Assembly: GCA_023231065.1 (NCBI GenBank)
Contig: JALNWE010000002.1
Span: forward strand, 43,981-107,980
Length of the DNA: 64,000 nucleotides
From: Bacteroidales bacterium
Lineage (GTDB): Bacteria; Bacteroidota; Bacteroidia; Bacteroidales; FEN-979
Direction: 5' to 3'
In this document: positions 6,321 through 15,179 of the stretch, one piece after another
Numbering within the stretch: the stretch's first letter is position 1
Layout: each line of letters starts with the position of its first letter
Made by a program: the position numbers and the translations under genes
Notes under the pieces: generated by a model
Seen by the model: the letters and a program-made list of their open reading frames with translations, nothing else
Told to the model about the DNA's origin: nothing
Databases searched by the model: none

Positions 6321-9056
6321 ATGATCAGCTCATCCGGGTATCCCTCCATTCCTTTATCCGTTTATCAATTAAAAAACCGTCAGGAGATGTCAGATCACGA
6401 AACGAACCCTGCTCATTATTACGGTCAAGCGCCGGGTGAAAATATTGAGGACAGGGAAGCCAAGCCACAACCCACATCGCGTGCCCAGGCTGCCCGTGAA
6501 CTTTATTTTGAAGCCAAATCTTCAGCCTCCATGGAATTTCCATACTGGTACACCCGCCGATGGGAGAAGCTGGAAGGTGAAATCCCGGTTATCCGGCGGG
6601 CGGAAGCGCTGAAATCCGGTTTTGAACACCTCACCCCGGTCATATATCCGGGAGAGTTAATTACGATGGGTAAAGCCTGTTATCTCCGCGGCTCTTATCC
6701 CATGCCCTGGCTGTCGGAAGCCTTTTTCATGGCGGCAGGGGATCAATTGTATAAGGAAGCCCAGGAATCGGGCAAACTGACTGCAGATGGTTTTACTACC
6801 ATGGGCAAAGGGGGCGGCAATGTCACCAAGAGCATTGGGAACGTGATCTCCATTGCCGGTAAATTCGGCCTGCGAACAGAAGAAATGCCGGCTATGATTG
6901 AAATTGCAAAAAAATGGAAAGACCGTTCGGTGGACGACATTGGCCACAAATATGAACAACTGGTTCCCGGGTACAAAGAAAAAGAGGCGCTGATGCGTTC
7001 GGTGATCTGTATGTTTGATTCGGGTTATACGCTCCCACAGGGAAGAGAAGTGATCAACTACTATTATCCCTTACAGTTTGGCATTGATGGTATCATAAAG
7101 AACTGCGAAGAGAGCCTTGCCGAAACGGCAGGGTATCCCGATATGGACCGGCTCTATTTCTTTAAAGCCGTAATCATCATGCTGGAAGGGATCAAAAGCT
7201 GGATCCGGAACTATGCTGATGAAGCCCGGTTCCTGGCCTCCCTGGAACAGGACAAGAACCAGAAAACAGAATATCTTGAGATGGCCGAACGGCTGGACTG
7301 GCTTTCATCCAATCCACCCCGTTCCTTCCATGATGCGCTTCAGCTGATCTGGATCTTTCACGTGGCTGTATTGAACGAGGATGCCATCTCCGGACTTTCT
7401 CCCGGCCGTGTCGGTCAGGTACTCTATCCTTTTTGGCAACGCGACATTAAAAATGGCGCTATCAACCGGGAAAAGACCCTTGAACTCCTGGAGCTTATGA
7501 GGATCAAATTCACCGAGCTGGATTGCTTTGCATCCATGGGTGTCGTAGGTGGGGTCCTCTCGGGCAATACCTTCAATAACTTATGCCTTGGCGGATTGCA
7601 AAAAGACGGCGCCTCGGCGGCCAATGAACTCGAAATGCTGATCCTTCAGGCGGGAATCACCTGCGATACGCCTCAACCCACCCTGTCTGTTTTATATGAC
7701 GAAAAACTCCCTGAAGAATTCCTCCTCAAGGGTGTGGAATGTACCAAAATCGGGACCGGTTATCCGGCATGGGTAAACAACCGGGTTGCCATGGAATTTT
7801 TATTAGACAATTATGGACATGAAGGACTCGGTCACGAGGAAGCCCGTGCATGGTCCATTGGCGGGTGTCTTGAAACTTCACCAGGGAGCTGGATGCCCCT
7901 GGAACTCGATGGAGAGATCCACTGGATCCCGGGAGGTTCGGCGCCGGCAACGAGTGTGGGCGTTCATTTCCTTTCACTTCCAAAATTGCTGGAGGTTGCT
8001 TTGTTTGACGGAATGGATATGCGGACCGGGCAACGGGTGTTCCCATCCCATGGTTATATACTCGACAGTTATGAGGGGATCTGGCAGGCATTTAAAGATT
8101 ACTTCAGCCGCGCCTGCCATGTCCTGGCCCTCACCAACAATATCCAGCATGATGCCTGGCGGAAAATCTCACCCTCGCTGGTCAATTCCATGCTGAAGCC
8201 TGACTGCCTGGCAAAGGGGAAAGATATCGGACAAATGGGCAGCCGGTACAACAGCACCTTCAACATCGAAAGCTGTGGTACTGCCAATCTGGTCAATTCA
8301 CTGGCTTCTCTTAAAAAGAATATTTATACCGACCATCTTTATTCTTTAGAGGATTACCGCAAAGCCATCCTGGCCAACTTCGGTTATAAAACCGCCAATG
8401 AATCAGGATCTTATTCACTCGTTGACCAGGTTGCAACCGAAGATTACCACAACTGGAAAAAAATCCATCGCCTGAGCCTGGATGCTCCTAAATTTGGCAA
8501 TGATCATCCTTTTGTGGATGCGATCATGAAAGAATGGGAAGCGTGGTTCTGTTCAATGGCCCACAACTACCGGTCGCTTTATGATCAGCCAATGTATGCC
8601 TGTCAGATATCCGTTTCGACCCATGGCCCTATGGGTGCAGTTACCCTTGCCGGAGCCGACGGACGTTTATGCGGCACCACCTTTTCCGACGGATCGGTAT
8701 CGGCTTACCCGGGAACTGACCGGAATGGGCCTTACGCGCTCTTCAATTCCGCCACTTGCTGGAACCATGCCACTTCACAAAACTCACAGTTAAACATGAA
8801 AATCCATCCTTCGGTGGTTAAGGGGCGTGAGGGGGCCCGCAAATTTTTGGAACTGATCCGCGCCTATTTGCGCAAAGGGGGATTTCATGTACAATTCAAC
8901 ATTGTCGATTCACGGATGCTCAGGCAAGCCCAGGCCGAACCGGAAAAATACCGTAGTTTGCTTGTCCGGGTGGCAGGATTCACTCAATACTGGGTCGAAC
9001 TTGGCAAACAGATCCAGGATGAAGTGATCGCCAGGACAGAATATGAAGAAATTTGA
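6321..9056 (+). CDS. hpdB: 4-hydroxyphenylacetate decarboxylase large subunit (glycyl radical enzyme)
   Basis: A 911-residue glycyl-radical enzyme that should decarboxylate 4-hydroxyphenylacetate to p-cresol without oxygen. Counted from 6321, the thiyl Cys is Cys516 in GGCLETSPG, with Glu518 two residues on. His549 (GVHF), Glu650 (NIESCG) and the radical Gly886 (RVAGFTQYW) follow. These correspond to Cys503, Glu505, His536, Glu637 and Gly873 of the Clostridioides difficile enzyme as I remember it, all at a constant offset of 13. Blocks such as MEFPYWY and CMFDSGYTLPQGREVINY are also shared. The true start may be the ATG at 6387 (889 residues), which has AGGAG directly before it. The next two genes encode the small subunit and the activase. 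Indoleacetate or phenylacetate decarboxylases are alternatives made less likely by hpdC. Confidence 0.9.
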   Translation: MISSSGYPSIPLSVYQLKNRQEMSDHETNPAHYYGQAPGENIEDREAKPQPTSRAQAARELYFEAKSSASMEFPYWYTRRWEKLEGEIPVIRRAEALKSGFEHLTPVIYPGELITMGKACYLRGSYPMPWLSEAFFMAAGDQLYKEAQESGKLTADGFTTMGKGGGNVTKSIGNVISIAGKFGLRTEEMPAMIEIAKKWKDRSVDDIGHKYEQLVPGYKEKEALMRSVICMFDSGYTLPQGREVINYYYPLQFGIDGIIKNCEESLAETAGYPDMDRLYFFKAVIIMLEGIKSWIRNYADEARFLASLEQDKNQKTEYLEMAERLDWLSSNPPRSFHDALQLIWIFHVAVLNEDAISGLSPGRVGQVLYPFWQRDIKNGAINREKTLELLELMRIKFTELDCFASMGVVGGVLSGNTFNNLCLGGLQKDGASAANELEMLILQAGITCDTPQPTLSVLYDEKLPEEFLLKGVECTKIGTGYPAWVNNRVAMEFLLDNYGHEGLGHEEARAWSIGGCLETSPGSWMPLELDGEIHWIPGGSAPATSVGVHFLSLPKLLEVALFDGMDMRTGQRVFPSHGYILDSYEGIWQAFKDYFSRACHVLALTNNIQHDAWRKISPSLVNSMLKPDCLAKGKDIGQMGSRYNSTFNIESCGTANLVNSLASLKKNIYTDHLYSLEDYRKAILANFGYKTANESGSYSLVDQVATEDYHNWKKIHRLSLDAPKFGNDHPFVDAIMKEWEAWFCSMAHNYRSLYDQPMYACQISVSTHGPMGAVTLAGADGRLCGTTFSDGSVSAYPGTDRNGPYALFNSATCWNHATSQNSQLNMKIHPSVVKGREGARKFLELIRAYLRKGGFHVQFNIVDSRMLRQAQAEPEKYRSLLVRVAGFTQYWVELGKQIQDEVIARTEYEEI

Positions 9057-9085
9057 AAATTTCACCTTTTAACTTTCATCTATCT

Positions 9086-9340
9086 ATGGAATTATCCTGT
9101 AAAGATTGCAGATATTTTCTTCCCGTTGATGTGTTCAGGGGAATTTGTAAGATCAATAAAGAAAAGATCTCTCCGGATGATGCGTTTTGTGAAAAGGTCG
9201 AAAAAATATCCAAATGCAAATTTTGCCAGTATTATACCTCCGAAAGCAATTCCCTGGGAAAATGTATGGGCCATACCCTCTGCTACCCTGATCTGGTTGC
9301 TGCCAAATGTGCCGATTTTAAATGGGAGATTCAAAAATAG
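9086..9340 (+). CDS. hpdC: 4-hydroxyphenylacetate decarboxylase small Fe-S subunit
   Basis: An 84-residue protein with two similar four-Cys sets: Cys5, 8, 21, 35 (CX2CX12CX13C) and Cys44, 47, 60, 75 (CX2CX12CX14C). Each could bind one [4Fe-4S] cluster; Cys66 is extra. Length and spacing match HpdC, the small subunit unique to 4-hydroxyphenylacetate decarboxylase. In the clostridial structure, as I recall, one ligand of the first cluster is a histidine; here a Cys occupies that place. I use the ATG at 9086; an upstream TTG (9053) would overlap the hpdB stop and adds unrelated residues. The last 19 nt overlap hpdA, so the three genes are transcribed together. Confidence 0.87.
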   Translation: MELSCKDCRYFLPVDVFRGICKINKEKISPDDAFCEKVEKISKCKFCQYYTSESNSLGKCMGHTLCYPDLVAAKCADFKWEIQK

Positions 9341-10284
9341 AAGGTGGATTCATTTTTGACATCCAGGGTTTTTCTGTTCACGATGGCCCTGGCTGCCGGA
9401 CATTGATCTTTTTTAAAGGATGTTCCCTGCACTGTGCATGGTGTTCCAATCCCGAGGGCATTTCGCCCCGTCCGGAAATACTGTATCATTCTTCCAGATG
9501 CATCCACGATGGTTTATGCATACAAGCATGCCCATACGGGGCCATTGCCATTCAGGATGATAAAAATAACGATCTTCCGGAGGGAAAGAATCTTAACTTC
9601 GACCGATCAGTTTGTGCCCGGTGCCATACTTTCCAGTGTGTTTCCGCCTGTTGCACAGGGGCAATCAATACAGGAGGTTACGCTATTACAATAGATGAAT
9701 TGTATCATACGATAACCCGCGACCGGCAATACTGGGGAAGCAGGGGGGGCATTACCCTGACTGGCGGAGAACCTTTTTTCCAGCCAGGTTTTGCTTACGC
9801 GCTGTTACAACGGTGCTACGGCGCCTATATCCACACAGCTGCCGAAACCTGTGGAAATATTCCATGGAACAACATAGCTCCTTCTTTGCCCTTTCTTGAC
9901 TGGCTGTTTTTTGATCTCAAACACATGGATCCGGACCGGCATTTTCATTTGACCCGGTCGGACAATCATCAGATCCTTTCAAACGCCACCCGTCTTGCCG
10001 GTGAATTCAAAGGAAGATTGATCTTCCGTATGCCGGTCATTCCCGGATTTAATGAAGAAACGGACAACATAGGGGCCATGATCCGTTTTATCCATTCAAC
10101 AGGACGCGATGAGATCAATCTCCTTCCCGCCCATCATTTGGGAAGGGAAAAATACAATTTGCTTGGGAAGGGCTATTTCACTGATAATTACGATCCGCCT
10201 TTGCCGGAAAAGATGGAAAGCCTTAAACACCGTTTCGAAGCTGCAGGCATCCATTGCTACATCAGCAGTGACACCCCTTTTTAA
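9322..10284 (+). CDS. hpdA: 4-hydroxyphenylacetate decarboxylase activating enzyme (radical SAM)
   Basis: A 320-residue glycyl-radical activase. The radical-SAM motif CX3CX2C is CSLHCAWC (Cys34, 38, 41), preceded by the family signature QGFSVHDGPGCRT. An inserted ferredoxin-like segment (about 60-113) has CIHDGLCIQACP and CARCHTFQCVSAC for extra [4Fe-4S] clusters. LTGGEPFFQ and a DLKHMD segment follow, as in this family. It should cleave S-adenosylmethionine and place the radical on Gly886 of HpdB. It overlaps hpdC by 19 nt and is the last gene of hpdBCA. Confidence 0.9.
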   Translation: MGDSKIEGGFIFDIQGFSVHDGPGCRTLIFFKGCSLHCAWCSNPEGISPRPEILYHSSRCIHDGLCIQACPYGAIAIQDDKNNDLPEGKNLNFDRSVCARCHTFQCVSACCTGAINTGGYAITIDELYHTITRDRQYWGSRGGITLTGGEPFFQPGFAYALLQRCYGAYIHTAAETCGNIPWNNIAPSLPFLDWLFFDLKHMDPDRHFHLTRSDNHQILSNATRLAGEFKGRLIFRMPVIPGFNEETDNIGAMIRFIHSTGRDEINLLPAHHLGREKYNLLGKGYFTDNYDPPLPEKMESLKHRFEAAGIHCYISSDTPF

Positions 10285-10353
10285 GGAAGAAACAATCGTA
10301 ATTATCTGTTTTACATTAATTTATATATTTAATCATACTCCGTTGTTTAAATC

Positions 10354-10384
10354 TTTGAAATATTGAATTTTTTTTTCAAATTTG
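10354..10384 (+). promoter_or_regulatory. Possible promoter for the aminotransferase gene
   Basis: A TTTG at 10354-10357 is followed, after 19 nt, by CAAATTTG (10377-10384). The spacing fits the Bacteroidota consensus but the first two bases of the -7 box are not both TA. The predicted start near 10389 is about 38 nt before the ATG. Confidence 0.35.
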
Positions 10385-10426
10385 TAGCTGATATCTATTT
10401 ACATATTCTTCCAAGACCAAATTGCT

Positions 10427-11746
10427 ATGAAAGACACTCCTATCGATTACGATGTTGTCAAACGACACATTCGGCAAAGCAAAATACGAAATGTAGGAAA
10501 AGCCTCAATCCGTGAAATCAAACGATTGATCAACGGGATAGAAGAAGAAACCGGCAAACGGTTTGTCAGAATGGAAATGGGCGTTCCCGGCCTGGCTCCG
10601 ACTGAGATTGGCGTTCGGGCTGAAATTGATGCATTACGACGGGGTGTCGCTGCCATTTATCCTGATATCGAAGGGACTCCGGTCCTGAAAAAAGAAGCTG
10701 CCCGGTTTGCCAAACTTTTTCTTGATATTGACGTGAACGAAGCCAACTGTGTCCCTACCGTTGGGAGTATGCAGGGTGGTTTTGCGGCTTTTCTGACCTT
10801 CTCCAAAATCAACAAAAAACAAGATACAACTTTATTCATCGACCCGGGGTTCCCGGTACATCACCAGCAACACAAGGTATTGGGGCTAAAATATGAAACT
10901 TTCGATGTATATGATTACAGGGGAGAAAAACTACGTGAAAAACTGGAATCCTATTTTTCAAAAGGGAATATCCACTCGGTCCTTTATTCCAATCCGAATA
11001 ATCCATCCTGGATATGCTTTACTCCAAAAGAACTGGCTATCATTGGTGAACTAGCCACCAAATATAATGTGATCATCATTGAGGACCTGGCTTACTTCGC
11101 CATGGATTTCAGAAAAGATTATTCTAAACCCGGTCAACCGCCTTATCAGCCTACCGTTGCAAAATATACCGATAATTATGTTATCCTGATATCCGGCTCT
11201 AAGATTTTCAGTTATGCCGGCCAGCGGATCGGTTTCATGGTAGTATCCAATAAATTATTCAATACCCAGTCGGATAATCTCCTCCGGTATTATTCCACCG
11301 ATATTGTCGGCCGTGCATTGATCTATGGTACGGTCTATGCCCTGAGCGCGGGCACAGCCCACTCCACTCAATACGCCCTGGCCGCCATGCTGAAAGCGGT
11401 AAATGACGGAACCTACGATTTCGTCAAGGTGATCCGGGAATATGGTGAAAAAGCCAGGATTATGAAAAAAATGTTCCTGGATAACGGATTCAATATCGTT
11501 TATGACAAGGATGAGGATGTTCCCATTGCCGACGGGTTCTATTTCACATTTGCATATCCCGGTTTTACAGGTGAAGAGCTGCTTGAAGAGATGCTTTATT
11601 ACGGTATAAGCGCGGTTGCGCTCAACATCACCGGCAGCGAAAGGATTGAAGGGATCCGCGCCTGCGTCTCACTCGTCCAACGGGAACAATTTCCTGCCCT
11701 CGAAGAACGGCTCCGTAAATTCAATGAAAACCACAAAAAGTCATAA
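10427..11746 (+). CDS. Class I/II PLP-dependent aminotransferase
   Basis: A 439-residue fold-type I aminotransferase. The PLP-binding Lys259 is in SGSKIFSYAGQRIGF, with Asp220 (IIIEDLAYF) and the NPNNPSW motif (189-195) as expected for class I/II enzymes. Arg of GIRACVSL near the C-terminus would bind the substrate carboxylate. The amino acid used cannot be read from the sequence. It follows hpdBCA on the same strand after 142 nt and precedes a 2-oxoacid:ferredoxin oxidoreductase, so an aromatic or branched-chain substrate (for example tyrosine) is a reasonable inference only. Confidence 0.85.
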   Translation: MKDTPIDYDVVKRHIRQSKIRNVGKASIREIKRLINGIEEETGKRFVRMEMGVPGLAPTEIGVRAEIDALRRGVAAIYPDIEGTPVLKKEAARFAKLFLDIDVNEANCVPTVGSMQGGFAAFLTFSKINKKQDTTLFIDPGFPVHHQQHKVLGLKYETFDVYDYRGEKLREKLESYFSKGNIHSVLYSNPNNPSWICFTPKELAIIGELATKYNVIIIEDLAYFAMDFRKDYSKPGQPPYQPTVAKYTDNYVILISGSKIFSYAGQRIGFMVVSNKLFNTQSDNLLRYYSTDIVGRALIYGTVYALSAGTAHSTQYALAAMLKAVNDGTYDFVKVIREYGEKARIMKKMFLDNGFNIVYDKDEDVPIADGFYFTFAYPGFTGEELLEEMLYYGISAVALNITGSERIEGIRACVSLVQREQFPALEERLRKFNENHKKS

Positions 11747-11951
11747 AAACGAGCCTCTAAATTCTTCTTATCAACTGATATTATGTTAGTTAATATCGTT
11801 ATTAACAACCCTCTTTTCGGTTCTGGCACGCTTTTCCCGAACCCGCTTCTTGATATTATCGTATCATATTAATATTAAGCAAGTTACAACTTATTTTCTT
11901 TAACATTTTCCCGTTAGCAAAAAAGAACTGACTATTTGATGTGGTATTTGA

Positions 11952-12788
11952 TTGTACCGGTTCTTTGTATATGTGAAAGTGATTATTATTTCAATAAGGA
12001 GATGGACGCCTTTATTGGTTGTTTGTTTATTGTTATTAGGCAATTCTTATCCGCTGGATATATATGTGGATGAACGCACCCACACCGAGATCTGTTTTTC
12101 TTTTCAGGATCAAATTTTTCCTGAACATTGGTATAGCGGAAAAATCAAAGCAGAGGCAGAACCTTTATCCCGTTTCGAAAAATTACGGATAATCAATATT
12201 TTAGACAAAGCATTTCAAAAATACCCTGATCCGGTCATTCGCGAAAATCTTGATCGTGTTTATGCATTGCGTACAATGCACTTCTATGGTGTGCCTTTTG
12301 GGGGGACCAATAATGCAAAAACAGTATATTTGTGTGATGAAGAGAATAATCCTTCTTTTACCAATGCTTATATTGAAGGAGTGTTCCATCATGAATTTTC
12401 GAGTGTCCTGAAACGTATGTATCCGGGTTTTTTCAACGCCCGTGAATGGAAAGCCTCCAACCCTTCCTGGTTCACCTATGGGAATGGCGGTGTGGACGCG
12501 ATCATGAACGGGGAAGCATCTTTGGAACTCGACCCGGATTATTTCAGTCTGGGATTTCTAACCTGTTATTCCAGGGCTTCCCTTGAAGAGGATATGAATG
12601 TATTTGCCCAGTATCTTTTTACAGGAGGCCCGGCCTTCTGGGAGGTAGTCGATCAGCATTCCAGAATACGGAAAAAAGCCAGGTTGCTGATAACTTTTTA
12701 TCAAAAAATCGACCCTCTTTTCGATGAATATTATTTCCGGCATCTGACCAGGGGACAGGAAAGAAGGTTGGTGAAAAATGAAAAGTGA
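11952..12788 (+). CDS. Exported putative metallopeptidase-like protein with HExxS motif
   Basis: About 278 residues with an N-terminal hydrophobic segment (TPLLVVCLLLLG) consistent with a signal peptide. The segment EGVFHHEFSSVL (143-154) resembles the zinc-binding helix of gluzincin-type putative metallopeptidases of Bacteroidota, but the second histidine of HExxH is a serine. A downstream acidic EEDMNVFAQYLF segment resembles the third-ligand helix of such proteins. The start is uncertain: the frame opens with TTG at 11952, and GTG at 11973 also keeps the signal peptide. No clear operon partners. Activity is doubtful until the metal site is checked. Confidence 0.6.
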   Translation: MYRFFVYVKVIIISIRRWTPLLVVCLLLLGNSYPLDIYVDERTHTEICFSFQDQIFPEHWYSGKIKAEAEPLSRFEKLRIINILDKAFQKYPDPVIRENLDRVYALRTMHFYGVPFGGTNNAKTVYLCDEENNPSFTNAYIEGVFHHEFSSVLKRMYPGFFNAREWKASNPSWFTYGNGGVDAIMNGEASLELDPDYFSLGFLTCYSRASLEEDMNVFAQYLFTGGPAFWEVVDQHSRIRKKARLLITFYQKIDPLFDEYYFRHLTRGQERRLVKNEK

Positions 12789-12886
12789 AGAAAATAAGAT
12801 GGGGGATTTTGCTCAAGAAAGGCATTTTCTTTTGTCTGGCGGATTGTTTTTATAATTAAAACAATTCTAAATTATATCTTATCTCT

Positions 12887-12894
12887 TATTTTTG
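12887..12894 (+). promoter_or_regulatory. Candidate -7 element for the vor operon
   Basis: TATTTTTG fits TAnnTTTG and lies 79 nt before the ferredoxin-subunit ATG. A second, closer candidate is TAATTTCG at 12931, which recurs upstream of korA. Confidence 0.35.
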
Positions 12895-12973
12895 CCCTGT
12901 AAGGTGACCGCCGGTTCAAAGAAAATATTGTAATTTCGTACTATCATTCAAATACCTAATAATATCTACAACT

Positions 12974-13204
12974 ATGGCTAAATTTAAAGGCGATATTGTG
13001 ATTAACACGGAGCGTTGCAAAGGCTGTGAAGTCTGTGTTGCTGCCTGTCCTTTTTCCGTGATCGCGATGGCGAAGGAAGTAAACAGCAAAGGCTATCATT
13101 TTGCCATGAAGGTAAATGCCGAATGTACCGGATGTACAAATTGTGCCGTTGTTTGTCCCGACGGGGTAATTACCGTTTACAGGGCAAAGGTTACAGCCGA
13201 ATAA
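12974..13204 (+). CDS. 2-oxoacid:ferredoxin oxidoreductase ferredoxin (delta) subunit
   Basis: A 76-residue polyferredoxin with two [4Fe-4S] motifs, CKGCEVCVAACP and CTGCTNCAVVCP. It would pass electrons from the TPP-bound intermediate to soluble ferredoxin. It is the first gene of a four-gene operon (delta, alpha, beta, gamma), 21 nt before the alpha subunit, the usual order for VOR/KOR-type complexes in Bacteroidota. Compact size and absence of other domains fit a dedicated subunit. Confidence 0.87.
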   Translation: MAKFKGDIVINTERCKGCEVCVAACPFSVIAMAKEVNSKGYHFAMKVNAECTGCTNCAVVCPDGVITVYRAKVTAE

Positions 13205-13225
13205 AAATCAATAAAACTATACACC

Positions 13226-14308
13226 ATGGGTGAACTCAGATTAATGAAGGGCAACGAAGCCGTCGCCGAAGCTGCTATTCGTGCAGGTTGTGATGGTTAT
13301 TTCGGATACCCGATCACGCCCCAGTCCGAAGTCATGGAATACCTGATGGCCGAAAAGCCGTTTGAACGGACTGGTATGGTGGTACTTCAGGCCGAAAGCG
13401 AAGTAGCCTCCATCAATATGTTATACGGCGGCGCCGGAACAGGAAAAAAGGTGATGACCTCCTCGTCCAGCCCCGGTATCAGTCTCATGCAGGAAGGAAT
13501 TACTTATATGGCTGGCGCCGAACTTCCGGCTCTCATCGTGAACGTTGTTCGCGGCGGCCCCGGTCTTGGTACGATCCAGCCTTCACAGGCCGATTATTTC
13601 CAGGCAGTGAAGGGGGGTGGACATGGAGACTATAAACTGATCGTCCTGGCTCCGGCATCCGTTCAGGAAATGTGCGACCATGTAAAACTTGGTTTCGACC
13701 TGGCTTTTAAATACCGTAACCCAGCCATGATACTTTCTGATGGAGCTGTTGGCCAAATGATGGAAAAAGTCGAATTATTCGACCCGATCCCGCGCCGTAC
13801 CGATGCAGAGGTTATTGCCCAATGCCCCTGGGCGGCTACAGGCAAACAAAAAAACCGCGACCACATCATCATCACGTCACTCGACCTTGACCCGGCCGGA
13901 CAGGAACGCGTAAACCTGAAACTACAGGCCAAATACAAAAAAATGGAGGAAAACGAGGTTCGATACGAAGAGATCCAATGCGATGATGCTGAATACCTCT
14001 TTGTGGCCTTTGGATTATCCGCGAGGATCTGTCAAAAAGCCATCGACCTTGCCCGGGCAAAAGGAATTAAAGTCGGGCTCTTCCGTCCAATTACCCTTTT
14101 CCCCTTCCCGGTGAAGCAAATCGCTGCCGTCGGAAAACGGGTCAAAGGAATGCTTGTAGTTGAAATGAATGCCGGACAGATGATCGAAGATGTGAAACTG
14201 TCAATAGGCCTTAATTTAAAGATCGAACATTTCGGACGTTTTGGCGGGATCATCCCCACACCGGATGAAGTCGTCAGGGCGCTGGAACAAAAAATTATCG
14301 GAGGCTGA
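13226..14308 (+). CDS. vorB: 2-oxoacid:ferredoxin oxidoreductase alpha subunit (VorB-type)
   Basis: A 360-residue alpha subunit. The N-terminal domain has GYPITPQSEVMEYL and LQAESEVASINMLYGGAGTG, followed by NVVRGGPGLGTIQPSQADY, all typical of VorB, annotated as 3-methyl-2-oxobutanoate or 2-oxoglutarate oxidoreductase. The complex decarboxylates a 2-oxoacid to an acyl-CoA and reduces ferredoxin in the cytoplasm. The natural substrate (branched-chain, aryl or 2-oxoglutarate) is not decided by sequence. A separate korAB in this window is the likelier 2-oxoglutarate enzyme. The beta-subunit ATG follows immediately. Confidence 0.87.
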   Translation: MGELRLMKGNEAVAEAAIRAGCDGYFGYPITPQSEVMEYLMAEKPFERTGMVVLQAESEVASINMLYGGAGTGKKVMTSSSSPGISLMQEGITYMAGAELPALIVNVVRGGPGLGTIQPSQADYFQAVKGGGHGDYKLIVLAPASVQEMCDHVKLGFDLAFKYRNPAMILSDGAVGQMMEKVELFDPIPRRTDAEVIAQCPWAATGKQKNRDHIIITSLDLDPAGQERVNLKLQAKYKKMEENEVRYEEIQCDDAEYLFVAFGLSARICQKAIDLARAKGIKVGLFRPITLFPFPVKQIAAVGKRVKGMLVVEMNAGQMIEDVKLSIGLNLKIEHFGRFGGIIPTPDEVVRALEQKIIGG

Positions 14309-14309
14309 T

Positions 14310-15122
14310 ATGGAAGAAATGTTTGCAAAACCCGAAATACGAAAACCGGAAAATATCGTTTATAAAAAAACCGGACTGATGGTTGACCGTCCCCTGAGTT
14401 ACTGCCCGGGATGCGGCCATGGTACTGTCCACCGTATGTTGATGGAAGTAATCGAAGAAATGGATATCCAGGGTAATACCATCGGGGTATCTCCCGTCGG
14501 CTGCTCTGTTTTAGCTTATGATTTCCTGGACATTGATATGTTAGGCGCTGCCCATGGAAGGGCCCCCGCATTAGCCACCGCCATCAAACGGTTGTGGCCC
14601 GGACGTTTCGTTTTCACCTATCAGGGTGACGGTGACCTGGCAGCTATCGGTACGGCAGAAACTATTCATGCCTGTAACCGCGGCGAAAACATCACTATCA
14701 TTTTCATCAATAACGGGATCTATGGTATGACTGGTGGACAAATGGCCCCCACGACGCTGGAAGGCATGCGTACGGCCACAAGTCCTTATGGTCGCGATAT
14801 CGCTACCATGGGCTACCCGCTCAAGATCACGGAACTGATCGCCCACCTGCCCGGGGTAAATTATGTAACACGCCAGAGCGTTCATACCCCCGTCAACGCA
14901 CGGAGAACAAAAAAAGCCATTCGTAAGGCCTTTGAAATCCAGAAAGAAAAAAAAGGAGTAGGATTTATAGAAGTTGTTTCCAACTGCAATTCGGGTTGGA
15001 AAATGACTCCCGTCCAGGCCAATAAATGGATGGAAGAAAATATGTTTCCCTTCTATCCACTGGGAGATATCAAAGTGGATGGAAAACTCGTCGACCCGAA
15101 AGTTGTTGCTGAAAAAGAATGA
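14310..15122 (+). CDS. 2-oxoacid:ferredoxin oxidoreductase beta subunit (TPP-binding)
   Basis: A 270-residue beta subunit that binds thiamine pyrophosphate. It has YCPGCGHGTVHRM near the N-terminus and the TPP/Mg segment YQGDGDLAAIG followed by NNGIYGMTGGQ. I start it at the ATG at 14310, right after the alpha stop and preceded by GGAGGCTG. An upstream in-frame start at 14241 would run inside the alpha gene and adds non-homologous residues. Partner of the flanking alpha and gamma subunits. Confidence 0.88.
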   Translation: MEEMFAKPEIRKPENIVYKKTGLMVDRPLSYCPGCGHGTVHRMLMEVIEEMDIQGNTIGVSPVGCSVLAYDFLDIDMLGAAHGRAPALATAIKRLWPGRFVFTYQGDGDLAAIGTAETIHACNRGENITIIFINNGIYGMTGGQMAPTTLEGMRTATSPYGRDIATMGYPLKITELIAHLPGVNYVTRQSVHTPVNARRTKKAIRKAFEIQKEKKGVGFIEVVSNCNSGWKMTPVQANKWMEENMFPFYPLGDIKVDGKLVDPKVVAEKE

Positions 15123-15179
15123 CAAGTCTCCTATCCCCTATCAGATTCAAAATAGTATCAGGTTTAACAACATATTAAA

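Noticed and set aside
6321..9056. HpdB as pyruvate formate-lyase or glycerol dehydratase
   Set aside because: The GCLETSPG and RVAGFTQYW motifs and the adjacent HpdC-like subunit fit 4-hydroxyphenylacetate decarboxylase better.
14241..14309. Upstream start of the VOR beta subunit
   Set aside because: It would be read inside the alpha gene; the ATG at 14310 has an SD-like GGAGG and begins the homology.
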